Assembly: GCA_025356505.1 (NCBI GenBank)
Contig: JANXSV010000381.1
Span: 1-5,006 of the forward strand
DNA length: 5,006 nucleotides
Source: Methylovirgula sp.
Lineage (GTDB): Bacteria > Pseudomonadota > Alphaproteobacteria > Rhizobiales > Beijerinckiaceae
Reading direction: 5' to 3'
Both the position numbers and the translations under genes were made by a program. Shown here piece by piece: positions 1-4,744 of the stretch. Under the pieces are notes generated by a model that was given only the letters and a program-made list of their open reading frames with translations, was not told the DNA's origin and made no database searches. Each line of letters opens with the position of its first letter. The stretch's first letter is position 1.

Positions 1-1125
1 AACATAGGACGCTTTCCGCATCCAAGCGTTTAAAAGGGTTTGACATTCCTCCAAGTTCCGAACCGTCCAGTCAATCGGTTGTTTATAATCGGTGCTCAAC
101 ATGGCCAGGCGCAACACTTCACCGTCCCACCTGCGCCCGCCAAATTTGTCGGTGTGCAACAAGTCATGAATCGTCACGAAGTTGCCTTCGCTCTTCGACA
201 TTTTGCGGCCTTCGACCTGCACAAAGCCGTTATGCATCCAGACATTGGCCATCACATCGTGGCCGAAGGCACAACGGCTTTGCGCGATTTCATTTTCATG
301 ATGCGGGAAAATCAAATCCAACCCGCCGCCATGAATATCGAACGTTTCGCCTAGAAACGCCTTGGACATCGCCGAACATTCAATATGCCAGCCGGGGCGC
401 CCGCGGCCCCACGGGCTATCCCAGCCCGGTTCGTTGTGACCAGATTTTTTCCAAAGAACAAAATCCCCGAAATTTCGTTTATTTATATCGAGAGCAACGC
501 GAGCGCCCGCCATATTATTTTCGATTTTGCGTCCAGATAGTGCGCCATAATCTGGTGCTTTGGTTATGTCTAACAGCAATTCTGAGTCGTCATCGTCTGG
601 CAAGACGACGACTGGCGGCTCAAGAGAGTTGTGTCCCATTTGACCGTATTCAGGTGCTTTCGTTACGTCGAACAAGACCTCCCTGCCCGCTCGGTACGCT
701 ATATCTTTCTTTTCTAATAGCTTAATAATGGCAATCATCTCGCCGATATGCTGCGTGGCGCGCGGCTCATGGGTGGGGCGCAGGCACCCCAGCGCTTCTA
801 CGTCCGCGTGGAATTGCTCGGCGGTGGCCGAAGTCACCCGCGCAATCGCGTCATTGAGCGGCAAATCCGGAAAATCCCGCAGAGCGCGCGCGTTAATCTT
901 GTCATCCACGTCTGTGATGTTGCGCACATATTTGACGTGGCTTTCGCCATAAAGATGCCGCAGCAACCGGAACAGCACATCAAAAACGATCACCGGACGC
1001 GCGTTGCCAATGTGGGCAAAGTCATAAACCGTTGGCCCGCAAACATACATGCGCACATTATCAGCTTCGATGGGCGTGAACACGTCCTTCGAGCGGGTGA
1101 GCGTATTATAAAGCTTTAAGGCCAT
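1..1125 (-). CDS. cysS: Cysteinyl-tRNA synthetase, N-terminal 375 residues (partial, runs off left edge)
   Basis: The enzyme charges tRNA-Cys with cysteine in the cytoplasm, using ATP. The reverse strand reads without a stop from ATG at 1125-1123 to base 1, so only the C-terminal tRNA-binding part is missing. Visible class I motifs are the N-terminal [10 protein letters not shown] with zinc ligand C29, HIGN at 38-41, WHIECSAMS with zinc ligand C250, HHENE with H275 and E279, and KMSKS at 308-312. The order and spacing match the family except between residues 149 and 196. There the block around [11 protein letters not shown] recurs 33 residues later as [11 protein letters not shown], lengthening the protein by about 33 residues. 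Codons for roughly residues 133-230 (ATA, CTA, TTA, AGG, CGA, GGA) are unlike the rest of the gene. A possible Shine-Dalgarno, AGGGA, lies 7 bases before the ATG but inside the 3' arm of the attenuator terminator. The gene identity is very secure; the insert's effect is unknown. Confidence 0.97.
   Translation of the reverse strand, partial: MALKLYNTLTRSKDVFTPIEADNVRMYVCGPTVYDFAHIGNARPVIVFDVLFRLLRHLYGESHVKYVRNITDVDDKINARALRDFPDLPLNDAIARVTSATAEQFHADVEALGCLRPTHEPRATQHIGEMIAIIKLLEKKDIAYRAGREVLFDVTKAPEYGQMGHNSLEPPVVVLPDDDDSELLLDITKAPDYGALSGRKIENNMAGARVALDINKRNFGDFVLWKKSGHNEPGWDSPWGRGRPGWHIECSAMSKAFLGETFDIHGGGLDLIFPHHENEIAQSRCAFGHDVMANVWMHNGFVQVEGRKMSKSEGNFVTIHDLLHTDKFGGRRWDGEVLRLAMLSTDYKQPIDWTVRNLEECQTLLNAWMRKASYV
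538..582 (-). repeat. Copy 2 of the imperfect in-frame repeat in cysS
   Basis: This copy encodes CysRS residues 182-196 ([15 protein letters not shown]). It leads into the normal downstream family sequence (…[14 protein letters not shown]). Nine of the fifteen residues equal copy 1. The region between the copies (residues 164-181) has no counterpart in the CysRS sequences I can recall, so the two copies look like the boundaries of an in-frame insertion or duplication. Confidence 0.75.
589..612. repeat. Palindromic hairpin inside the cysS insert
   Basis: The arms gtcatcgtct (589-598) and agacgacgac (603-612) pair at 9 of 10 positions around the loop ggca. The hairpin encodes the VVVLPDDDD stretch: GTC codons on one arm become GAC codons on the other. 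It lies in the middle of the extra 33 codons. It may simply reflect Val/Asp-rich coding, or it may be the core of a small palindromic element. Confidence 0.55.
637..681 (-). repeat. Copy 1 of the imperfect in-frame repeat in cysS
   Basis: This copy encodes CysRS residues 149-163 ([15 protein letters not shown]). It is repeated 99 bp (33 codons) further along the gene. The best-conserved DNA core, ggtgctttcgttacgtcg on the plus strand, differs from copy 2 at only a few bases. This copy carries the normal upstream neighbourhood of the family (…AGREVLFDV). Confidence 0.75.
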
Positions 1126-1154
1126 AAAAAAGTCCCTGACCGCTGGGCAGGGAC
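1126..1154 (-). terminator. Attenuator terminator directly before cysS
   Basis: A perfect 7-bp stem, GTCCCTG (1154-1148) with CAGGGAC (1138-1132), closes a 9-nt loop. It is followed by TTTTTT (1131-1126), which touches the cysS ATG. The 3' arm contains AGGGA, the only visible Shine-Dalgarno for cysS, so the same stem could also block translation. The loop holds CCAGCG, the target of the antiterminator pairing. Confidence 0.85.
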
Positions 1155-1177
1155 GTTATGCTTAGGACAAAACGGCT

Positions 1178-1202
1178 CCAACCAGCGAATGACGCTAGTT
1201 GA
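1178..1202 (-). promoter_or_regulatory. Leader hairpin 1:2 (pause / anti-antiterminator)
   Basis: On the minus strand, TCAACTAGCG and CGCTGGTTGG pair at all ten positions (two as G-U wobbles) around the loop TCATT. The 5' arm contains the last leader codon and its TAG stop. The 3' arm carries CGCTGG, which is also complementary to CCAGCG in the terminator loop, so the two structures exclude each other. Confidence 0.75.
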
Positions 1203-1239
1203 TAATGATGGAGCAAGTGCAAAGATTTGCGCGTTTCAT
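1195..1239 (-). CDS. Cysteine leader peptide of the cysS attenuator (14 aa)
   Basis: The ORF reads MKRANLCTCSIIIN and ends in TAG. TGC codons at positions 7 and 9 (1221-1219 and 1215-1213) make it rich in a rare amino acid that is also the substrate of the downstream enzyme. There is no Shine-Dalgarno. The predicted transcription start falls on or within a base of the A of the ATG, so it would be translated leaderless, as is known for trpL of Sinorhizobium. The stop codon sits inside the 5' arm of the first leader hairpin, as expected for a peptide whose translation controls folding. Its role is probably regulatory rather than as a stable protein. Confidence 0.75.
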   Translation of the reverse strand: MKRANLCTCSIIIN

Positions 1240-1245
1240 GCCACT

Positions 1246-1274
1246 AAAATGCGGGGTTGAAGCGGCAAAGTCAA
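1246..1274 (-). promoter_or_regulatory. Promoter for the cysS leader and cysS
   Basis: A good -35 box, TTGACT (1274-1269), is followed by a 17-bp spacer and a weaker -10 box, CATTTT (1251-1246). The start of transcription would be near 1239, the first base of the leader ATG. The -35 box begins one base after the hairpin assigned to the end of mmsA. Confidence 0.6.
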
Positions 1275-1275
1275 T

Positions 1276-1303
1276 GGAGCCGAAGCAGAATTGCCACGGC
1301 TCC
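1276..1303 (-). terminator. Hairpin after mmsA, probable terminator with a poor T-run
   Basis: Arms GGAGCCG and CGGCTCC (7 bp) are extended by an inner GCA/TGC helix across a small internal loop. The hairpin starts 28 bases past the mmsA stop codon. The downstream minus-strand sequence, ATTGACTTTG, has only a broken T-run, so termination may be partial. It insulates mmsA from the cysS promoter that begins immediately after it. Confidence 0.55.
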
Positions 1304-1330
1304 TGAAATATTACGCCAAACGAGCAGACT

Positions 1331-2830
1331 TTAGCTCATTGTCGGAATGCTGAACTCCGAACCTTCTTTGGTGCCGGATGGCCAGCGGGAGGTTATGGTC
1401 TTGGTTTTTGTGTAAAAGCGCACCGAATCCGGGCCATGCTGGTTCAAATCGCCGAAGCTGGAACGCTTCCAGCCGCCGAACGTGTAATATGCGATCGGAA
1501 CCGGGATCGGGACATTGACGCCAATCATGCCGACCTGCACCTTGGAGGCAAAATCGCGCGCGGTATCACCATCGCGGGTGAAGATGGCGACGCCGTTGCC
1601 ATATTCATGATCGTTGCACAGGTCGAGCGCTTCTTTGTAGGTTTTGGCGCGCACCACCGAAAGCACCGGCCCGAAGATCTCTTCCTTGTAGATCGTCATA
1701 TCCTTGGTGACATTGTCGAACAGGCAGCCGCCCATGTAGAAGCCGTTTTCGTAACCCTGCATCTTAAAGCCGCGTCCGTCGACGACGAGATTAGCGCCTT
1801 CCTTGAGGCCGATTTCAACATAGCCCTTGATTTTTTCGAGCGCCGCCTTGGTGACAACGGGACCATAATCCGCCTTCATATCCGTCGAAGGGCCGATTTT
1901 CAGGGCTTCCACGCGCGGGATGAGCTTTTTCATTAGAGCGTTTGCCGTGCCTTCACCAACCGGCACAGCCACCGAAATCGCCATGCAGCGCTCGCCAGCC
2001 GAGCCATAACCGGCGCCGATGAGCGCATCAACAGTCTGGTCCATATCCGCATCCGGCATGATCACCATGTGGTTTTTCGCGCCGCCAAAACACTGGACGC
2101 GTTTGCCATTGGCGCAGCCGCGGGTGTAGATATATTCGGCGATTGGGGTTGAGCCGACAAAGCCGATGGCTTTGACGTCAGCATCATCAAGCAATGCATC
2201 AACGGCCTCTTTGTCACCATTGATAACATTGAAGATTCCTGGAGGGCCGCCCGCCTCGATGAACAGCTCGGCCAGACGAAGCGGGACGGAAATATCGCGC
2301 TCCGAAGGCTTCAAAATGAAGGCATTGCCGCAAGCTATGGCCGGGCCAGCCTTCCAAAGCGGGATCATCGCCGGGAAGTTGAACGGCGTGATTCCGGCGA
2401 CAACGCCGAGAGACTGGCGCATGGAATAGGTATCAATCGCCGGGCCGGCGTTATCGGTATATTCGCCCTTCATCAGGTGCGGGATGCCAACACAGAATTC
2501 CAGCACTTCGACACCGCGCTGAATATCACCCTTGGCGTCAGGAATTGTTTTGCCATGTTCGCGCGCCAGCATCTCGGCCAGTTCGTCGTTGTGCTTGGCG
2601 ATAAGGCCGAGATAATTCATGAAAACGCGGGCGCGGCGCTGCGGATTGGTGGCGGCCCAGGCTGGCTGAGCAGCGGCAGCATTTTCAACGCAGGCGCGCA
2701 CTTCGGCTTTCGACGCCAGCGGCACTTTGCTGATGACGTCGCCTGTCATGGGTTCAAAACCGTCTGAAAAGCGGCCGGATGTGCCCTTTACGTGCTTGCC
2801 GCCGATATAATGCGTGAGTTCCTTGACCAT
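1331..2830 (-). CDS. mmsA: Methylmalonate-semialdehyde dehydrogenase (CoA-acylating), 499 aa
   Basis: The enzyme oxidises methylmalonate semialdehyde and malonate semialdehyde to propionyl-CoA and acetyl-CoA, using NAD+ and CoA and releasing CO2. It acts late in valine degradation and in inositol or thymine breakdown. It shows the aldehyde dehydrogenase fold motifs in order: TPFNFP near 148-153, LKPSE at 173-177, FVGSTP near 224-229, the nucleophile in GERCMAIS (C282), and KEEIFGP at 382-388. The segment FGGAKNHMVIMPDAD (248-262) is typical of the MMSDH branch, which lacks the usual general-base Glu of hydrolytic aldehyde dehydrogenases, as expected for CoA-dependent members. The length is normal. 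The ATG start is supported by GGGAGAGA just upstream. A divergent LysR regulator begins 101 bp away and probably controls it. The identity is secure; the physiological pathway cannot be fixed without more neighbours. Confidence 0.96.
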   Translation of the reverse strand: MVKELTHYIGGKHVKGTSGRFSDGFEPMTGDVISKVPLASKAEVRACVENAAAAQPAWAATNPQRRARVFMNYLGLIAKHNDELAEMLAREHGKTIPDAKGDIQRGVEVLEFCVGIPHLMKGEYTDNAGPAIDTYSMRQSLGVVAGITPFNFPAMIPLWKAGPAIACGNAFILKPSERDISVPLRLAELFIEAGGPPGIFNVINGDKEAVDALLDDADVKAIGFVGSTPIAEYIYTRGCANGKRVQCFGGAKNHMVIMPDADMDQTVDALIGAGYGSAGERCMAISVAVPVGEGTANALMKKLIPRVEALKIGPSTDMKADYGPVVTKAALEKIKGYVEIGLKEGANLVVDGRGFKMQGYENGFYMGGCLFDNVTKDMTIYKEEIFGPVLSVVRAKTYKEALDLCNDHEYGNGVAIFTRDGDTARDFASKVQVGMIGVNVPIPVPIAYYTFGGWKRSSFGDLNQHGPDSVRFYTKTKTITSRWPSGTKEGSEFSIPTMS

Positions 2831-2931
2831 GTATCTCTCCCGTTTTTTAAGTCGGTCTTGTGTGTAGCATTGTTATTTCTGCACGTGTATGCGCAATATC
2901 ACCCGATTGTTGTGCGTAAAAGTGTGAGCCT
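2831..2931. promoter_or_regulatory. Divergent mmsA / LysR control region
   Basis: The 101 bp between the two divergent start codons must hold both promoters. On the minus strand, TTGCGC (2896-2891) and AACAAT, 16 bp further on, make a plausible but weak mmsA promoter. An imperfect dyad, CAAT-N8-ATTG (2894-2909), with the flanks gcgcaat and ttgtgcg, could be a LysR-type operator overlapping that -35 box. The regulator gene itself has no convincing Shine-Dalgarno in front of its ATG. These site assignments are tentative; the region as a shared regulatory segment is well supported. Confidence 0.4.
2834..2841 (-). promoter_or_regulatory. Ribosome binding site of mmsA
   Basis: Minus-strand GGGAGAGA lies 3 bases from the mmsA ATG, with its purine core at normal distance. 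It supports the annotated start over downstream candidates. Confidence 0.6.
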
Positions 2932-3816
2932 ATGGCCTTTGACTGGGACGATTTGCGGTTTTTTCTCGCTGTTGCGCGTGCGGGAACTCTAACGCTTGCC
3001 GCATCGCGCCTCAAAACCGATCATGCCACCGTTTCGCGGCGCATTACTGGGCTGGAGACGGCTTTAAAGGCGCGGCTGTTTGAACGCCGCCCGCAGGGTA
3101 CCACTCTGACCGAGGCTGGAACGCGTTTGCTTGCGAGCGCGGAAACCATTGAAACTGCTGCCGTTTCCGCGCAAAACACCATTGGTGATGCCAATCTTGC
3201 ACTTTCAGGCGTGGTGCGCATTGCCGCGCCTGATGGCTTTGGCACGTTGTTTCTGAGCGCCCGCCTCGCTCAGCTCAATGCGCTTTACCCGGATTTGACC
3301 ATACAGTTGGTGTCGATTCCGCGCGCAGTTTCGGTTTCCAAGCGCGAGGCGGATATTGCGGTGGTGATTAATCCGCCGGAAGAAGGGCGGTTGCGGGTTA
3401 AAAGGCTGACCAATTACGTCCTGCATTTTTATGCCTCTGCCGCCTATCTCGCGCAGCACGGCAAGCCGGACAGCCTCGAGGCGCTCAAGAGTCACCGGCT
3501 GATTACTTATGTGCCGGACCTATTGTTTTCGGCGGAGTTGAATTTCATGCCGGACCTTTTCAGCCCGGCCTATCGGCGCTTTGAATGTGCTTCGGCGTTG
3601 GGGCAGCTCGAAGCAGTCAAGGCCGGTGCGGGCATCGGTATTCTGCATGATTACACCGCCAGCGCTGATGCTCGCCTGATCAAACTTTTGCCGGAGCACA
3701 GTTTTTCACGGGCGTACTGGATTGTGACCCATGCGGATTCTCAAGATTTGTTGCGAATCCGAACCATCGTTGATTTCATTACCGAGGAGGTGAAGGCGGC
3801 GCGGGCGAGGTTTTAA
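2932..3816 (+). CDS. LysR-family transcriptional regulator, divergent to mmsA (294 aa)
   Basis: This is a DNA-binding regulator, probably of mmsA given the divergent arrangement. The N-terminal winged helix-turn-helix is clear: WDDLRFFLAVARAGTLTLAA, then recognition helix residues around TDHATVSRRITGLE (29-42), and the conserved LFERRPQGTTLTEAG wing (49-63). A linker helix follows, then a type 2 periplasmic-binding-like effector domain from about residue 90 to the end (SGVVRIAAPDGFG, ADIAVVINPP, AGAGIGILHDY). The length is normal for the family, and the effector is unknown. The last 22 codons and stop lie in a 71-bp sequence repeated at 4674-4744, so the gene was preserved intact when the adjoining module arrived, or its tail was replaced by the donor copy. 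It ends 12 bp from the convergent ART-like gene, and no terminator is visible between them. Confidence 0.93.
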   Translation: MAFDWDDLRFFLAVARAGTLTLAASRLKTDHATVSRRITGLETALKARLFERRPQGTTLTEAGTRLLASAETIETAAVSAQNTIGDANLALSGVVRIAAPDGFGTLFLSARLAQLNALYPDLTIQLVSIPRAVSVSKREADIAVVINPPEEGRLRVKRLTNYVLHFYASAAYLAQHGKPDSLEALKSHRLITYVPDLLFSAELNFMPDLFSPAYRRFECASALGQLEAVKAGAGIGILHDYTASADARLIKLLPEHSFSRAYWIVTHADSQDLLRIRTIVDFITEEVKAARARF

Positions 3817-3817
3817 C
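3747..3817 (+). repeat. Direct repeat, left copy (3' end of the lysR gene)
   Basis: This 71-bp stretch matches 4674-4744 at 69 positions. The differences are at 3756 (a versus c) and 3786 (g versus a). Both are third codon positions of lysR and leave Arg and Glu unchanged. The match could be extended left to 3741 with two further mismatches. It ends one base past the lysR stop codon. Confidence 0.95.
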
Positions 3818-3828
3818 GTTGGGACCAA

Positions 3829-4425
3829 TCAATGAGGATATGGTTTCGGTATAAATACACCACGAATGCAATCTGGATTGCAAACCGCGATTTGCACATG
3901 CGTCTTTCTCTGAAAGCCACTGCCTTTGAATAACTCGCCGCCTTCGGTGAAGAGGCCGCGCACGGTGTCGGACGGCTCCAGTTTCTGTGTGTTCTTTTTT
4001 GGATCTTCGTAAATTTTGTGAAGGTGCCGAATAACTGCGCAATCCAAATAGCGTAGAAGCCTATCTTCATGCCGATCGCTCTTTAAGTTTTTGTTTTCGG
4101 GCAATGGAAAACCCGATTTTTTCTGAGCATTTAAAAAATCTTTATAAGCCCAAGACAATATCTCCAAATCTTCCCTATTGGCTAAATCCAAACAATTTCT
4201 CAAATCAATTACCGCACCGATAACAAAAGGCTCTTTATACTGCTTCTCTTTTGCCCATTCCAACGCGCGAAAGGAGTCTGACTCCCAGAAATACACACCT
4301 GGACCAAGCCAATCATAATCTTTTTCACTTTGTGAGAGGTTTTTGCCCCCCTTCAATATGGCCTCGCCGGCAGATTTTTCACAGCCGTGGTAACCAAGAA
4401 CGAATGATGTTGCCTGTCTACTCAA
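3829..4425 (-). CDS. ART/PARP-like protein, candidate toxin (198 aa)
   Basis: I do not recognise a named family. The N-terminal half follows the ADP-ribosyltransferase/PARP pattern. It has GYHG with H13, about 30 residues to LGPGVYFWE with Y45-F46, then a helix SFRALEWA (51-58), comparable to the HG…GxGIYF…S motifs of PARP catalytic domains. Later conserved-looking blocks are VIGAVIDL (68-75), YLDCAVI (126-132), DTVRGLFTEGG (153-163) and THVQIAV (175-181). A canonical third-motif glutamate is not obvious: E161 and Q178 are candidates. There is no signal peptide or membrane segment, so it is probably cytoplasmic. The start is TTG at 4425-4423, overlapping the upstream stop as TTGA. An in-frame TAA at 4437-4435 excludes longer starts, and there is no clear Shine-Dalgarno, so translation is probably coupled. 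Its role as a toxin or defence effector modifying a cellular target is inference. Confidence 0.8.
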   Translation of the reverse strand: MSRQATSFVLGYHGCEKSAGEAILKGGKNLSQSEKDYDWLGPGVYFWESDSFRALEWAKEKQYKEPFVIGAVIDLRNCLDLANREDLEILSWAYKDFLNAQKKSGFPLPENKNLKSDRHEDRLLRYLDCAVIRHLHKIYEDPKKNTQKLEPSDTVRGLFTEGGELFKGSGFQRKTHVQIAVCNPDCIRGVFIPKPYPH

Positions 4426-4619
4426 GCTGAGCGCTTAGATTTCGAAGATTTAGCTTTGAGAGCCGAACCGCCATAATCTTTGCTCAATTTGCCCGCTTGA
4501 GTATATATTCCGATATTCACTAACCACGCCCGAGCTACTTCTTCACTGGCTGCGTTAGCCCGCGTTGAGCGTAGGATCATTGCCTTAATGGCTTTTCTTC
4601 TTTTATCTTCCACTTGCAT
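4422..4619 (-). CDS. Small basic protein upstream of and coupled to the ART-like gene, candidate antitoxin (65 aa)
   Basis: The function is unknown. The protein is soluble and strongly basic, with an amphipathic N-terminal helix (DKRRKAIKAMILRSTRANA), a helix around SEEVARAWLVNIGIY, and a Lys/Ser-rich tail (KAKSSKSKRSA). A conserved-looking GIYTQAGKLSKDYGG block sits near 37-51. The ATG at 4619-4617 has GAGG just upstream. The stop overlaps the TTG of the ART-like gene by one base pair short of a codon (TTGA), which indicates one operon and linked expression. A small first gene overlapping a larger enzyme-like second gene is the usual toxin-antitoxin layout, which suggests an antitoxin or an immunity or regulatory partner. 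The basic tail would also suit nucleic-acid binding. The gene call is good; the role is inferred. Confidence 0.7.
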   Translation of the reverse strand: MQVEDKRRKAIKAMILRSTRANAASEEVARAWLVNIGIYTQAGKLSKDYGGSALKAKSSKSKRSA

Positions 4620-4643
4620 GAACCTCAGTTATTTCCAACCTTA

Positions 4644-4671
4644 AGAGTATCGCGAAATCAAATTAATTCAA
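4644..4671 (-). promoter_or_regulatory. Possible promoter of the two-gene module
   Basis: TTGAAT (4671-4666), a 16-bp spacer and TACTCT (4649-4644) lie in the AT-rich 54 bp between the right repeat and the small gene. The match is only moderate, but no other spot in this short gap is better. It is inside the module, so the module carries its own promoter. The GAGG ribosome binding site is at 4626-4623. Confidence 0.35.
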
Positions 4672-4673
4672 TC

Positions 4674-4744
4674 TTTGTTGCGCATCCGAACCATCGTTGA
4701 TTTCATTACCGAAGAGGTGAAGGCGGCGCGGGCGAGGTTTTAAC
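4674..4744 (+). repeat. Direct repeat, right copy: detached lysR 3' tail
   Basis: This copy holds 22 codons plus the TAA (4741-4743) of a LysR C-terminus, with no gene body in front. The protein sequence is identical to the left copy. Its TAA overlaps the tdh stop (complement 4742-4740), which is the likely original lysR-tdh junction. It serves as the right boundary of the inserted module. Confidence 0.95.

Larger units (their letters stand above)
1126..1239 (-). promoter_or_regulatory. cysS leader: ribosome-mediated, cysteine-responsive transcription attenuator
   Basis: This 114-nt leader has all the parts of a classical attenuator. A short ORF with two Cys codons comes first (1195-1239). 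Segment 1 (1202-1193, TCAACTAGCG) can pair with segment 2 (1187-1178, CGCTGGTTGG). Segment 2 can instead pair through CGCTGG (1187-1182) with CCAGCG (1146-1141) in the terminator loop. The terminator (1154-1132) is followed by six T's and then the cysS ATG. Inferred mechanism: with charged tRNA-Cys abundant, the ribosome finishes the leader and covers segments 1 and 2, so the terminator forms. With charged tRNA-Cys scarce, the ribosome stalls at the Cys codons and covers segment 1, so segment 2 pairs with segment 3 and cysS is transcribed. No T-box features are visible. Confidence 0.8.
3818..4744. mobile_element. Probable inserted module between lysR and tdh, bounded by direct repeats
   Basis: The unit from one repeat end to the other is 927 bp. 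It contains one repeat copy and 856 bp of unique, visibly AT-richer DNA with a two-gene minus-strand operon. Removing it would leave lysR and tdh intact and convergent, with overlapping stop codons. No integrase, transposase or terminal inverted repeats are present, so it cannot move by itself as seen here. Integration at a gene 3' end by a lost or trans-acting recombinase, or single-crossover integration of a circle carrying a related lysR tail, would both fit. The exact edges are inferred. Confidence 0.6.

Noticed and set aside
40..1119. Several plus-strand open frames (40-354, 540-725, 728-952, 748-1119)
   Set aside because: They are antisense to the unbroken cysS frame, which carries all CysRS motifs; their translations have no recognisable family features.
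1..1125. A frameshift or pseudogene in cysS, suggested by the repeated block and odd codons
   Set aside because: Codon-by-codon reading shows one continuous frame from the ATG to the window edge, with every motif in place.
1126..1250. T-box riboswitch for cysS
   Set aside because: I see no T-box sequence or specifier stem; the Cys-codon leader peptide and alternative hairpins explain the region better.
1173..1303. GGAGCCG on the minus strand at 1303-1297 and again at 1179-1173, which could let a read-through mmsA transcript refold the cysS leader
   Set aside because: The pairing of CGGCTCC (1282-1276) with 1179-1173 is possible only in read-through RNA, and the local hairpin should win; there is no further support.
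1436..2767. Plus-strand open frames opposite mmsA (1436-1936, 2166-2429, 2477-2767)
   Set aside because: They are shadows of a strongly conserved 499-residue enzyme on the other strand.
3021..3495. Minus-strand open frames opposite the LysR gene
   Set aside because: They overlap a well-supported regulator and lack starts or motifs of their own.
3747..3817. The repeat as a tRNA attachment site
   Set aside because: It is entirely lysR coding sequence and has no cloverleaf or CCA-type end.
3779..4070. Two other minus-strand frames overlapping the end of the ART-like gene
   Set aside because: They are alternative frames of the same strand, rich in Arg and Ser; the 198-aa frame has coherent motifs and translational coupling.
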